Shown piece after piece: positions 32,001-41,200 of a stretch of 48,468 nucleotides of DNA. This DNA is from Pseudonocardia kujensis. GTDB lineage: Bacteria > Actinomycetota > Actinomycetes > Mycobacteriales > Pseudonocardiaceae. The notes under the pieces were generated by a model that worked only from the letters and a program-made list of their open reading frames with translations, did not search any database and had not been told where the DNA came from. The stretch covers positions 1 to 48,468 of the forward strand of contig NZ_JAJSOK010000060.1 of NCBI RefSeq assembly GCF_021283305.1. The letters are read 5' to 3'. Both the position numbers and the translations under genes were made by a program. Within the stretch, counting starts at the first letter, position 1, and each line of letters begins with the position of its first letter.

Positions 32001-33499
32001 CGCGGCTCCTCCCCGACGGGCTCCGGCGAGGTGGCGGGCCGGTGGTCCACCCGGGCTCCGCCGTACTCCAGCGGGATCGGCCTGCCCTGCCGGTCCGCCC
32101 CGCCGGGGGGCCGGCGGACCTCGACGTAGACGCCGTCGGGCCGCGCCTGCAGGACGCCGGTGCGGACCCCGCGCTCGAGGACGTCCCGGTCCGCGCGCTG
32201 CAGGCCCACGCAGATCCGCCGGACCACCACGTAGGCCAGCGGCGGCAGCACCAGCAGTCCGATCCGGCCGGCCCACACCAGCAGCTCGAACGGGACGTCG
32301 AAGGACGCGGCCAGCACGTCGGTCGCGCCGGAGAGGAAGAGGATCCCCCAGAAGACCAGGCCCATCGCCCCGATACCGGTGCGGGTCGGGTTGTCCCGCG
32401 GCCGTTGGAGCACCTGGTGCGCGGCCCGGTCGCCGGTGGAGAACCGTTCCAGGAAGGGGTAGGCGGCGAGCAGGGCGAACATGACCAGCGGGAGGACGAG
32501 GCCGACCCAGAACGGCGCCGGCACGGTGTAGGCGCCCAGGTGGATCTCCCACCGCGGCCACAACCGCAGGCCGCCGATGAGGAAGCCGGCGTAGAAGTCG
32601 GGCTGGATGTAGGTCGAGACCTGCGACGGGACGTACGGGCCCCACAGGAACACCGGGTTGATCTGGAAGATCCCGGCCATCAGCCCCAGCACCGCCAACA
32701 CGCACACCCCGTTGGCGACGGTGTTGCTGGCGAACCCGGGCATCGCCCGCTCCCCCACCACGGTGTCCTCGCGGGCGCCCGGCCCCGGGAACTGGGTGTG
32801 CTTCTGGAACCAGACCAGCCCGACGTGCATCCCGATCAGCGCGATCAGCAGCCCGGGGACCAGGAAGACGTGCGCGACGAAGAAGCGGGAGATCCAGATG
32901 TCGCCGAAGAACTCGCCGCCGAACACCAGCCAGTGGAGCCAGGTGCCCACGAGCGGCACGGACAGCAGCAGGCCGGAGAAGATCCGCACACCCAGCCCGG
33001 AGAGCAGGTCGTCGAGCATGGAGTAGCCGAGGTAGCCCTCGAAGATCCCCAGCGCCAGCAGCGCCACCCCGCCGAGCCAGGTCAGCTCCCGCGGCCGGCG
33101 GAACGCCCCGGTGAAGTAGTTCCGGGCCATGTGCAGGATCATCGCCGCGACGAAGACCAGCGCGGCCCAGTGGTGCAGCTGCCGGACGAACAACCCGGCC
33201 CGGACCTCGAACGACAGGGCGAGCACGGACTCGTAGGCCCGCGACATGTACAGCCCCTGCGCGGGCTCGAACGGTCCGCGGTAGACGACCTCGGTGGTGT
33301 CCGGCACGAAGAACAACGCCAGGTACACGCCGGACAGCACCAGCACCGCGAACGAGTAGAGCGCGAACTCGCCCCAGAAGAACGAGTGGTGCTTCGGGAA
33401 CACGTGCGAGGCCTGCCGCCGGACCGCTCCGGCGGCCTTGAACCGCCGGTCGAAGGCGTTCGCGGTCCCGCGCGCCAGGCTCCGCGCCACCAGCCCCAC
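31997..33499 (-). CDS. qcrB: Cytochrome bcc complex cytochrome b subunit QcrB
   Basis: The product is about 500 residues with eight or more membrane helices. Heme b ligands are visible in QLHHWAALVFVAAMILHMAR (His109/His123) and in AHVFLVPGLLIALIGMHVGL (His210/His225). The Qo-site motif reads PDFY where mitochondrial cytochrome b has PEWY. The GTG at 33499 is preferred (GGGAGG 6 nt upstream); a TTG at 33532 would add 11 residues. The N-terminal part (FPKHHSFFWGEFALYSF) aligns with mycobacterial QcrB. It oxidises menaquinol. First gene of qcrBCA, divergent from ctaC across a 379-bp regulatory region. Confidence 0.95.
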   Translation of the reverse strand: MGLVARSLARGTANAFDRRFKAAGAVRRQASHVFPKHHSFFWGEFALYSFAVLVLSGVYLALFFVPDTTEVVYRGPFEPAQGLYMSRAYESVLALSFEVRAGLFVRQLHHWAALVFVAAMILHMARNYFTGAFRRPRELTWLGGVALLALGIFEGYLGYSMLDDLLSGLGVRIFSGLLLSVPLVGTWLHWLVFGGEFFGDIWISRFFVAHVFLVPGLLIALIGMHVGLVWFQKHTQFPGPGAREDTVVGERAMPGFASNTVANGVCVLAVLGLMAGIFQINPVFLWGPYVPSQVSTYIQPDFYAGFLIGGLRLWPRWEIHLGAYTVPAPFWVGLVLPLVMFALLAAYPFLERFSTGDRAAHQVLQRPRDNPTRTGIGAMGLVFWGILFLSGATDVLAASFDVPFELLVWAGRIGLLVLPPLAYVVVRRICVGLQRADRDVLERGVRTGVLQARPDGVYVEVRRPPGGADRQGRPIPLEYGGARVDHRPATSPEPVGEEPR

Positions 33500-33878
33500 C
33501 CGCCGCCTCCCGCCCGTCGACCCCGCCCGCAACCGGCCGCGTCAGCCGCCCGTACCCGGGGCCCCCGGTCCAAACGCACCCCGTGGTCCCGCCGGGGAAG
33601 CGTGGGGCGCGCCCGGCCGCCTCGCGACCGGAGGACGTGGATCGCAAGCTCGGCGCAAGGTGATCGGCAGGTCGCCGGGGGCGAATCTTCCGGTCACCTT
33701 GCGAACGCGGATCCCGGCGCGCCGGACCGCCGGACCCCGGGTAGACCTTCGCCACGACGGCGGTGATCCCCGGGAGGCGGATCGGCCGGGAACGGCCTGT
33801 TTGGACGCGGAGGTGTCGGGTACCAGCGCGGCGGCGCGACGGGTCGGGGAACGGACGCGACGACGGGAGTGGCGCTCG
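33500..33878. other. Divergent qcr/cta regulatory region
   Basis: These 379 bp separate the divergent qcrB and ctaC starts and must contain both promoters. The right half carries CGCAAG motifs described separately. In-frame TTG (33801) and GTG (33813) codons leave open a longer CtaC. I see no convincing separate gene. Confidence 0.6.
33643..33703. promoter_or_regulatory. CGCAAG direct and inverted repeats between the qcr and cta operons
   Basis: CGCAAG occurs at 33643 and 33654, exactly 11 bp apart. The second copy belongs to a perfect 10-bp inverted repeat, CGCAAGGTGA (33654-33663) with TCACCTTGCG (33694-33703), separated by 30 bp. Helical-turn spacing and central location in the divergent promoter suggest an operator shared by both operons. 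The binding protein is unknown. Confidence 0.55.
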
Positions 33879-34565
33879 GTGGACTACCGCGGAGTGTTCG
33901 ACCAGGTCTTCGGGCTGCAGGTGTGGATCGCCGCCGGGGTCTTCGTGCTGGTGACGGGCCTGCTGCTCGGTGCCCTGGTGCTCAACCGCGCCCGGCGGCG
34001 GGACAAGCTGCCCTTCGCCGCCGCCGAGCACAACCCCCTCGAGATCACCTTCGCGGTGTTCCTGGGCGGGGCGGCCGCGTTCCTGGTGTGGCTGAGCCTG
34101 TCGAACAACCACAGGCTCGACTACGGCGACACCCTCGCGGTGGCCCACCAGACCGGCCTGGCGCCGGGACGACAGCCGGTGCGCGTCGACGTCACGGCCT
34201 TCCAGTGGTGCTGGAGCGCGGCCTACCCGGGCTCCACCACGACCGTCAGCGGCTCCTGCGCCACGCCGGCCGCCCGCCCGGTGATCGTCGTGCCGCAGGG
34301 CGTGCCGGTCGAGTTCGCGCTGACCTCCCGCGACGTCGTCCACGCCTTCTGGGTCCCCGACCTGGCGGTGAAGCGCGACGCCTACCCCGACCACGTCAAC
34401 ACCCTGCTGATGACCTTCCCCGAGACCGGACAGTGGCTCGGCCGCTGCTCGGAGTACTGCGGCACCTACCACAAGGACATGGACTTCTACGTCCGCGCGG
34501 TCCCGCCCGCCCAGTACCAGGCCTTCGTGCAGACCGGGGCGCTGCCGGCCGGAGCGGCCACGTGA
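33879..34565 (+). CDS. ctaC: Cytochrome c oxidase subunit II (CuA)
   Basis: The product is 228 residues with the start at GTG 33879 (GGGAG 9 nt upstream); GTG 33813 and TTG 33801 are in-frame alternatives. Two membrane helices (about 14-36 and 55-75) form the hairpin, followed by the cupredoxin domain with VTAFQWCWSAAYPG. All CuA ligands are present: His155, then Cys190, Glu192, Cys194, His198 and Met201 in CSEYCGTYHKDM. It therefore accepts electrons from cytochrome c, presumably QcrC. There is no cleavable lipoprotein signal and no fused cytochrome c. Its stop overlaps the ctaD GTG. Confidence 0.94.
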   Translation: MDYRGVFDQVFGLQVWIAAGVFVLVTGLLLGALVLNRARRRDKLPFAAAEHNPLEITFAVFLGGAAAFLVWLSLSNNHRLDYGDTLAVAHQTGLAPGRQPVRVDVTAFQWCWSAAYPGSTTTVSGSCATPAARPVIVVPQGVPVEFALTSRDVVHAFWVPDLAVKRDAYPDHVNTLLMTFPETGQWLGRCSEYCGTYHKDMDFYVRAVPPAQYQAFVQTGALPAGAAT

Positions 34566-36205
34566 CCGCCACCGAGCCCCGGGCCACCGTCGAGGAGCCC
34601 CGGCCGGCGCCGCACCGGGCCCGCACCACCGTCCTGGCGTGGGTCACGAGCACCGACCACAAGCGGATCGGGCTGCTGACCCTGGGCACCGCGGTGGTGC
34701 TGATGATCTCCATCGGCGGGCTCGCGCTGACGATGCGCGCCCAGCTCGCCCAGCCGCAGCTGGACGTGCTGTCCCCGGACCGCTACAACCAGTTCTTCAC
34801 GATGCACGGCTCGGGGATGATCTACCTGGTCATGACCCCGTTCGCGATCGGACTGGGCCTCTACCTCGTACCGCTGCAGATCGGCGCGCCGAACGTCGCC
34901 GCCCCGCGCACCACGATGCTGGGCTACTGGCTCTACCTCGGCGGCGCCGTCACCATGCTCTCCGGGTTCGCCACCTCGAGCGGGGCGGCCGACCACGGCT
35001 GGTACGCCTACCCGCCGCTCGCCGGCACCCGCTTCACACCGGGGCCGGGGGTGGACCTGTGGATCGCCGGCGTGGCGCTCGCCGGGACGGGCATGCTGCT
35101 GATGGCCGCGACGGTGCTGTGGACGGCCCTGGTCAAGCGCACCCGGGGGATGACGCTGCTGCGCATGCCGGTGTTCTCCTGGTCGGTCGTCGCCACCAAC
35201 CTCATGGTGATCGGGGCGTTCCCGTCGCTGCTGGTGGCGATGGGCATCCTCGCGGCGGGCCGGGTCAACCCGGCGATCTTCAGCGACAACACCTGGAACA
35301 TCGGCTACCAGCACGTCTTCTGGTTCTTCGGGCACCCCGTCGTCTACGTGATGTTCTTCCCGTTCGTCGGCGCGGTGGCCGAGGTGCTCGCCGTGTTCGG
35401 GGGCCGCCGGTACTTCGGCTACAAGATCACGGTCGTGTCACTGCTGGCCTTCGCGGCGCTGTCGATGAGCGTGTGGGGCCACCACATGTTCAGCACCGGC
35501 CAGGCGGAGAACGACTACTACTCGCTGACCTCGATCCTGCTGCTCGTCCCGGCCGGGCTCGAGTACTTCGGCTTCCTCGCCACGCTGCTCGGCGGGCGCC
35601 TGCGCTTCCCCACCCCGATGCTGTTCGCCGTGGCCTTCGTGCCGCAGTTCCTGATCGGCGGCCTCACTGGCATCATGATCGCCACGCCGGCGGTGGACTA
35701 CCAGGTCACGGACTCGTACTTCATCGTGGGGCACTGGCACTACACGCTCGCCGCCGGCAGCCTCTTCGGCTTCTTCGCCGGGTTCTACTACTGGTTCCCC
35801 AAGGCCACCGGCCTGCTGCTGCGCGAACGGATCGCCAAGGCGCACTTCTGGTTCTGGCTGGTCGGCACGAACGCCACCTTCCTGCCGATGTTCTGGCTGG
35901 GGCTGCACGGCATGCCCCGCCGCATCGCGAGCTACCTGCCGCAGGACGGCTTCGGGACCGCCAACCTGATCGCCACCCTCGGCTCCGGGCTGCTCGCGAT
36001 CGGCACCGTGCTGTTCGTGGTCGACGTCGTCGTGTCGATCGTCCGGCCGCGACGGGCGCCCGACGACCCGTGGGGCGGCTTCACGCTGGAATGGGCCACC
36101 TCGTCGCCGCCGCCCCCGCAGAACTTCGACCCGGCGCACCCCGTGCCGCCGATCCACAGCTACGCGCCCCTGCTCGACCTCCGTGCCGGGGAGGGCAGGG
36201 CATGA
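34562..36205 (+). CDS. ctaD: Heme-copper oxidase subunit I with atypical proton-pathway residues
   Basis: The product is 547 residues with twelve or so helices. The redox centre is intact: His82 (TMHG) and His393 for heme a, His391 for heme a3 (VGHWHY), CuB ligands His258 and His307/His308 (VWGHHMF), and the His-Tyr cross-link Tyr262. The proton-pathway positions differ from A-type oxidases: GAPD is GAPN (Asn111), GHPEVY is GHPVVY (Val260 for the gating Glu), the Asn pair after APR is Thr-Thr, and VPTGIK is VPAGLE (Glu334 for the K-pathway Lys). It is likely an O2 reductase with altered or no pumping. The GTG start lies in a GTGA overlap with ctaC. No subunit III gene follows. Confidence 0.93.
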   Translation: MTATEPRATVEEPRPAPHRARTTVLAWVTSTDHKRIGLLTLGTAVVLMISIGGLALTMRAQLAQPQLDVLSPDRYNQFFTMHGSGMIYLVMTPFAIGLGLYLVPLQIGAPNVAAPRTTMLGYWLYLGGAVTMLSGFATSSGAADHGWYAYPPLAGTRFTPGPGVDLWIAGVALAGTGMLLMAATVLWTALVKRTRGMTLLRMPVFSWSVVATNLMVIGAFPSLLVAMGILAAGRVNPAIFSDNTWNIGYQHVFWFFGHPVVYVMFFPFVGAVAEVLAVFGGRRYFGYKITVVSLLAFAALSMSVWGHHMFSTGQAENDYYSLTSILLLVPAGLEYFGFLATLLGGRLRFPTPMLFAVAFVPQFLIGGLTGIMIATPAVDYQVTDSYFIVGHWHYTLAAGSLFGFFAGFYYWFPKATGLLLRERIAKAHFWFWLVGTNATFLPMFWLGLHGMPRRIASYLPQDGFGTANLIATLGSGLLAIGTVLFVVDVVVSIVRPRRAPDDPWGGFTLEWATSSPPPPQNFDPAHPVPPIHSYAPLLDLRAGEGRA

Positions 36206-36903
36206 CGGGCACCCCGCACACCACACCGCCCGCCCCGGCGACCGGTCCGGCCCCGCCCGACCCGGTGCAGCGGGCCGTGCTGCCGCCCGCACACCTCGGC
36301 GAGCTGCGCACGGGCCATCTCGTCGTCGGTGCCTGGGTCGCCGGCAACGGCGTCCTCGCCGGACTCATGCTCGGGTTCCGGCCCCAGCCGATCTCGATGC
36401 TGCTCTGGCTGTTCGACCTGCTGCTGGTCTCGGGGTTCGGGCTCGCGGTCGTGCTCGCCCTGCGCGCCCGCCGGGGCGTGGGCACCACCGTCCGGATGCC
36501 GGTGCGCAGCACGGCCGCGGTGCTCACGGCCCTCGGGCTCACCCTCGCCGGCCTCGCGCTGGCCTACGGCCGGCTCTGGTTGCTCGTCGCGCTCTACCCG
36601 CTGGTGGCGGCGGCGATCCTCGTGCGCGGCGAGCGCGTTCCCGCCGGCACCCGGCCGGAGCCGGCCGCGCTCGACGGCATGCCGCCCGCCCCGGACCCCC
36701 GCCCGCAGCGGTACGACGGCACCACCACGGGTGAGGCCGTCCCGGTCCCGGCCGGCCACCCCGCGCGTGCCCTCCCCGACGACTCCGATCCCGCGCCGCC
36801 GGTCGCGCCCCGGCGGCGCCGCAGCCGGGCGCTGGTGCTCCTCACGACGGTTCCGGCCGCCGGACGGGTGCTCGTCGACGTGCTCCGCCGGAGGCCGCGA
36901 TGA
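36202..36903 (+). CDS. Membrane protein of the oxidase operon, unknown function
   Basis: The product is 233 residues. A Pro-rich N-terminus (about 35 residues) leads to some four hydrophobic helices between about 38 and 145 (LVVGAWVAGNGVLAGLMLG, LLWLFDLLLVSGFGLAVVL, AVLTALGLTLAGLALAYG, LLVALYPLVAAAILV). A Pro/Arg-rich cytoplasmic-type tail of about 85 residues follows. The ATG overlaps the ctaD stop and its own stop overlaps the next ATG, so it is translationally locked into the oxidase operon. By position it could stand in for the small subunit IV (CtaF) or part of subunit III, but I see no homology to either. Confidence 0.75.
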   Translation: MTGTPHTTPPAPATGPAPPDPVQRAVLPPAHLGELRTGHLVVGAWVAGNGVLAGLMLGFRPQPISMLLWLFDLLLVSGFGLAVVLALRARRGVGTTVRMPVRSTAAVLTALGLTLAGLALAYGRLWLLVALYPLVAAAILVRGERVPAGTRPEPAALDGMPPAPDPRPQRYDGTTTGEAVPVPAGHPARALPDDSDPAPPVAPRRRRSRALVLLTTVPAAGRVLVDVLRRRPR

Positions 36904-37421
36904 CCCCCCTCGCGCACGTGGCGCAGATGGCCACGGACGGGCTGCTGGTCTCCGTGCTCGCCCCGCTGCTGCTCCTGTTGCTGCGCGCCTTGGGCGTCGA
37001 GCCGCCCACGCTCCCCGCACCCGTCGCGGCACCGGCGTTCGTGCTGCTCCACGCCGCGGTGACCCTGCTGCCCGCGCTCACCGGGATCGCCCCGATCCTG
37101 CTGCTGGCCGGCGGGGTGCTCTTCTGGGCGCCCGTCCTCGGCCACCGGCGGCTCTCGCCGGCCGGCCGCATCGTCTACCTCTTCGCGACCATGCCCGCGC
37201 TCGATCTGCCCGGCGTCTGGCTCGTCGCCCGCGGCGACGGGCCGGGCGGGATCGCGATGGTCGTCGGGATGCTGCCGATCGGCCTGACCGCCCTCGCCCT
37301 CGCCGTCGGCTGGGCCCGGGCGGAGGAGGCCGCGGCGTGCGGCGAACAAGGAAGCCGGACGGGCGCCGCGGGCACACCCGCGACCGCATCAGGGGAAGGA
37401 GTCGGCCGTGCCCACTCGTGA
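36900..37421 (+). CDS. Half-length CtaG-like cytochrome oxidase assembly protein
   Basis: The product is 173 residues. It resembles part of the caa3_CtaG family: AHVAQMATDGLLVSVLAPLL near the start, LFWAPVLGHRRLSPAGRIVY and LFATMPALDLPGVWLVARGD in the middle, and a last helix before WARAEE. Family members are usually about 270-300 residues with seven helices, and here only four or five fit. CtaG proteins help assemble the copper centre of oxidases, consistent with the operon. The ATG overlaps the previous stop, and its last 14 bp overlap the hemerythrin gene. Confidence 0.7.
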   Translation: MTPLAHVAQMATDGLLVSVLAPLLLLLLRALGVEPPTLPAPVAAPAFVLLHAAVTLLPALTGIAPILLLAGGVLFWAPVLGHRRLSPAGRIVYLFATMPALDLPGVWLVARGDGPGGIAMVVGMLPIGLTALALAVGWARAEEAAACGEQGSRTGAAGTPATASGEGVGRAHS

Positions 37422-38265
37422 GCAGGTCCGCGCCCTGGTCGAGCAGGGCCTCGACTACGAGACGATCGGGACGCGGCTCGGCGTTCCCGCCGGCCAGGCC
37501 TATCTGATCGGGACGGGCATGCCGGCCGACGGCGGCGAGACCTACACCGAGGAGGAGCGGAAACGGCCCGGCGTGCTGCCCACCGCGCAGCACCTGCTCG
37601 GGATCCGGGCGGAGAACCCGACCACGAAACGGTCCGTCCTCGACTGGATCAAGGCCCGGACCGCCGCCGACCCGCAGATGCAGGAGGCGGCGCGGCGGCG
37701 CACCGCCGAACCCCCCGAGATCGACGACTCCAGCGGCGACCACGACGTGCTCGTCGTTCTCACCCGGGACCACAACCAGGTCAAGTACCTGCAGGAGCAG
37801 CTGGCGGCGCTCCCCGGTCGCACCAGCGGTGGTGACCGGGCCCACCAGGAGCAGCGCAGGTCGATCGTGGACATGATCACGCTCCGGCTCTCGCAGCACG
37901 AGGCGGTCGAGGAGGAGTACTTCTGGCCCGCCGTGCGCAAGGCGCTCCCGGGCGGGGACCGCTGGGCGGACGACGCGCTCGAGCAGGAGCAGGAGGGCAA
38001 GGACACGCTGGCCGCGCTGGGCCGACTCGACCCCGGGACGGACGAGTTCGACGGCACGGTGGAGAAGCTGGTCCTGCTGCTGCGCAAGCACGTGGCCTAC
38101 GAGGAGAGGCTCTTCCTCGTCCTGGAGGACGCGATGTCCGACGAACAACGCCGCGAGCTCGGGGAGAAGATCCTCGCCGCGAAGAATCTCGCGCCCACCC
38201 GTCCGGACGACCCGACCGCACAGGACGTCGACGACCCCGACCGAGGAGGCCTGGGATGGGTGTGA
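37408..38265 (+). CDS. Hemerythrin HHE-domain protein linked to formate dehydrogenase
   Basis: The product is 285 residues. Residues 1-40 look like a small helix-turn-helix (VRALVEQGLDYETIGTRLGV). Residues 110-240 form a hemerythrin-like four-helix bundle with the di-iron pattern: His112 and His122 (HDVLVVLTRDHN), HEAVEEE at 164, and HVAYEE at 228. Such domains bind O2 or NO, or sense iron. The GTG has GGGGAAGGAG 6 nt upstream. The gene overlaps the CtaG-like gene at its start and the formate dehydrogenase gene by 10 bp at its end, so it is made with both. It may protect or sense for the oxygen-labile selenoenzyme; this is inference. Confidence 0.85.
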   Translation: MPTREQVRALVEQGLDYETIGTRLGVPAGQAYLIGTGMPADGGETYTEEERKRPGVLPTAQHLLGIRAENPTTKRSVLDWIKARTAADPQMQEAARRRTAEPPEIDDSSGDHDVLVVLTRDHNQVKYLQEQLAALPGRTSGGDRAHQEQRRSIVDMITLRLSQHEAVEEEYFWPAVRKALPGGDRWADDALEQEQEGKDTLAALGRLDPGTDEFDGTVEKLVLLLRKHVAYEERLFLVLEDAMSDEQRRELGEKILAAKNLAPTRPDDPTAQDVDDPDRGGLGWV

Positions 38266-41200
38266 AGACCTGGATCGAGGGATGGCCGGTCTACCGGCAG
38301 CTCACCGGCGGCGACCCGCTGGGGCGCGCGGCGGCCGTCAAGAGCCGCCGCAGCGACACCCTCGCCCCCCGCTCGGCCACGGCGGACAAGGTGGTCAAGT
38401 CCATCTGCCCGTTCTGCGCCGTGGGTTGCGGGCAGAACGTGTTCGTCAAGGCCGACGAGGTCGTGCAGGTCGAGGGCGACCCCGACTCCCCGATCAGCCG
38501 CGGCCGGCTCTGCCCGCGCGGGTCCTCCACGCTGCAGCTGGTGACCGGCTCCGCCCGCGAGTACAAGGTCCTCCACCGGCGCCCGCACGGCACCGACTGG
38601 GAGGAGCTCGACCTCGACACCGCGATGGACATGATCGCCGACCGGGTGATCGCCACGCGGCGCGAGGGCTGGCAGTGGGAGGAGGACGACGCCCGCGTCC
38701 GGCGCACCATGGGGTTGGCCTCCCTCGGCGGCGCGACGATGGACAACGAGGAGAACTACCTTCTCAAGAAGCTGTTCACGGCCCTGGGCGCGATCCAGAT
38801 CGAGAACCAGGCCCGCATTTGACACTCCGCCACCGTCCCCAGTCTGGGGACCAGCTTCGGCCGCGGCGGCGCCACGGACTACCTGCAGGACCTGCAGAAC
38901 TCGGACTGCATCGTGCTCGAGGGCTCGAACATGGCCGAGTGCCACCCCGTCGGGTTCCAGTGGGTGATGGAGGCCAAGGCCCGCGGTGCGACGGTGATCC
39001 ACGTCGACCCGCGGTTCACCCGGACCAGCGCACTGGCGGACATCCACGTCCCGTTGCGGGCCGGCACGGACATCGCCTTCCTCGGCGGGATCATCAACTA
39101 TGTCCTGCAGCACGAGAAGGACTTCCGCGAGTACGTCGTCGCGTACACGAACGCGGCCACGATCCTGACCGAGGACTACCAGGACACCGAGGACCTCGAC
39201 GGCGTCTTCTCCGGGCTGGACCCCGAGGAGCGCACCTACGACTTCCACACCTGGCAGTACGAGGGCATGGAGGTCCAGGCGGCCTCGGGCCAGCGCGACC
39301 AGGAGTACGCGGACCAGCCGGGCGGTAGGAAGCGCAGCACCAAGAGCGTGCGCCAGGCCGGGCGCGGTGAGGCGCACGGGTCCGGCGGGGCCGCGATCTC
39401 GGGACAGCCGCAGGTCGACCCCACGCTGCAGCACCCGCGCTGCGTCTATCAGGTCCTCAAGCGGCACTACGCCCGCTACACCCCGGAGATCGTCGAGCAG
39501 ATCTGCGGGGTGCCGCAGGACACCTTCCGGCGGGTCTGCGAGCACCTCACGGACAACTCCGGCCGGGACCGGACCAGCGCGTTCGTCTACTCGGTCGGCT
39601 GGACCCAGCACACCGTCGGGGTGCAGTACATCCGCTCGGCGGCGGTGCTGCAGCAGCTGCTCGGGAACATGGGGCGTCCGGGCGGCGGCATCGTGGCGCT
39701 GCGCGGGCACGCGTCGATCCAGGGCAGCACGGACATCCCGACGTTGTTCAACCTGCTGCCCGGCTACATCCCGATGCCGCACGCGCACGCGCACCTGGAC
39801 CTGGACTCGTTCATCCAGGGCGAGTCCCCCCGCAAGGGCTACTGGGCGGAGATGCGGGCCTACATGGTCAGCCTGCTCAAGGCGTGGTGGGGCCCGGCCG
39901 CGACGCCGGAGAACGACTTCTGCTTCGACTACCTGCCACGGCTGACCGGCAGCCATTCCACCTACGAGACCGTCATGGCCCAGCTCGCGGGGGACTGCAA
40001 GGGCTACTTCCTGATGGGCGAGAACCCGGCCGTGGGCTCGGCCAACGCCAAGATGCAACGGCTGGGCATGGCCAACCTCGAGTGGCTGGTTGTGCGGGAC
40101 TTCTCGCTCATCGAGTCCGCCACCTGGTGGAAGGACGGGCCGGAGATCGAGACCGGTGAGCTCCGGACGGAGGACATCGGCACCGAGATCTTCTTCCTCC
40201 CGGCCGCCGCCCACACCGAGAAGGACGGGAGCTTCACCAACACCCAGCGGCTGCTGCAGTGGCACCACCAGGCCGTCGAACCGTCCGGTGACGCCCGCAG
40301 CGACCTGTGGTTCGTCTACCACCTCGGCCGGAAGATCCGGGAGAAGCTGGCCGGCAGCGTCGACCGGGCGGACCGGCCGATCCTCGACCTGACCTGGGAC
40401 TACCCGACCAGGCCGATGCCCTCGCACCCGGGCGACGCGGAGCCCGACGCGGAGGCCGTCCTGGCCGAGATCAACGGCTGGGACGCCGAGGGCGGGCCGT
40501 TGAGCTCCTACGAGCAGCTCAACGACGACGGCTCGACCGCCTGCGGCTGCTGGATCTACTGCGGTGTCTACTCCGACGGGGTCAACCAGGCGTCCCGGCG
40601 CAAGCCGTCGACGGAGCAGGACTACACGGCGCTGGAGTGGGGCTGGGCGTGGCCGGCGAACCGGCGCGTCCTCTACAACCGCGCGTCCGCCGACCCGGAC
40701 GGCAGGCCCTGGAGCCGGCGCAAGGCGTTGATCTGGTGGGACGGGGAGAAGGCGCTGTGGACAGGCCATGACATCGCCGACTTCACCGCCGCCAAGTCGC
40801 CCTGGTACCGGCCGCCCACGGACGCGACCGGGGCCGAGGCCCTGTCCGGCGTGGACCCGTTCGTCATGCAGGCCGACGGCAAGTCGTGGCTGTTCGTGCC
40901 GGCGGGGCTCATCGACGGGCCGCTGCCGGCGCACTACGAGCCACAGGAGTCGCCGGTGCCCAACCTGCTGTACTCCCAGCAGCGCAACCCGGTGCGGCAG
41001 ATCGTGTCGATGGTCCACCCGAACGACCGGTTCCAGCCCAGCGGCGGCCAGCCCGGCGCGGAGGTGTTCCCGTACACCATGAGCACCTACCGGATCGCCG
41101 AGCACCACACGGCCGGCGGGATGAGCCGCTACCAGCCGTACCTGTCCGAGCTGGCGCCGGAGATGTTCTGCGAGGTCTCCCCCGAGCTCGCGGCCGAACG

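Noticed and set aside
34562..36205. Subunit I as a nitric oxide reductase of the heme-copper superfamily
   Set aside because: The CuB histidine triad and the cross-linked tyrosine are intact and subunit II has a full CuA site, which favours O2 reduction. A tree would settle it.
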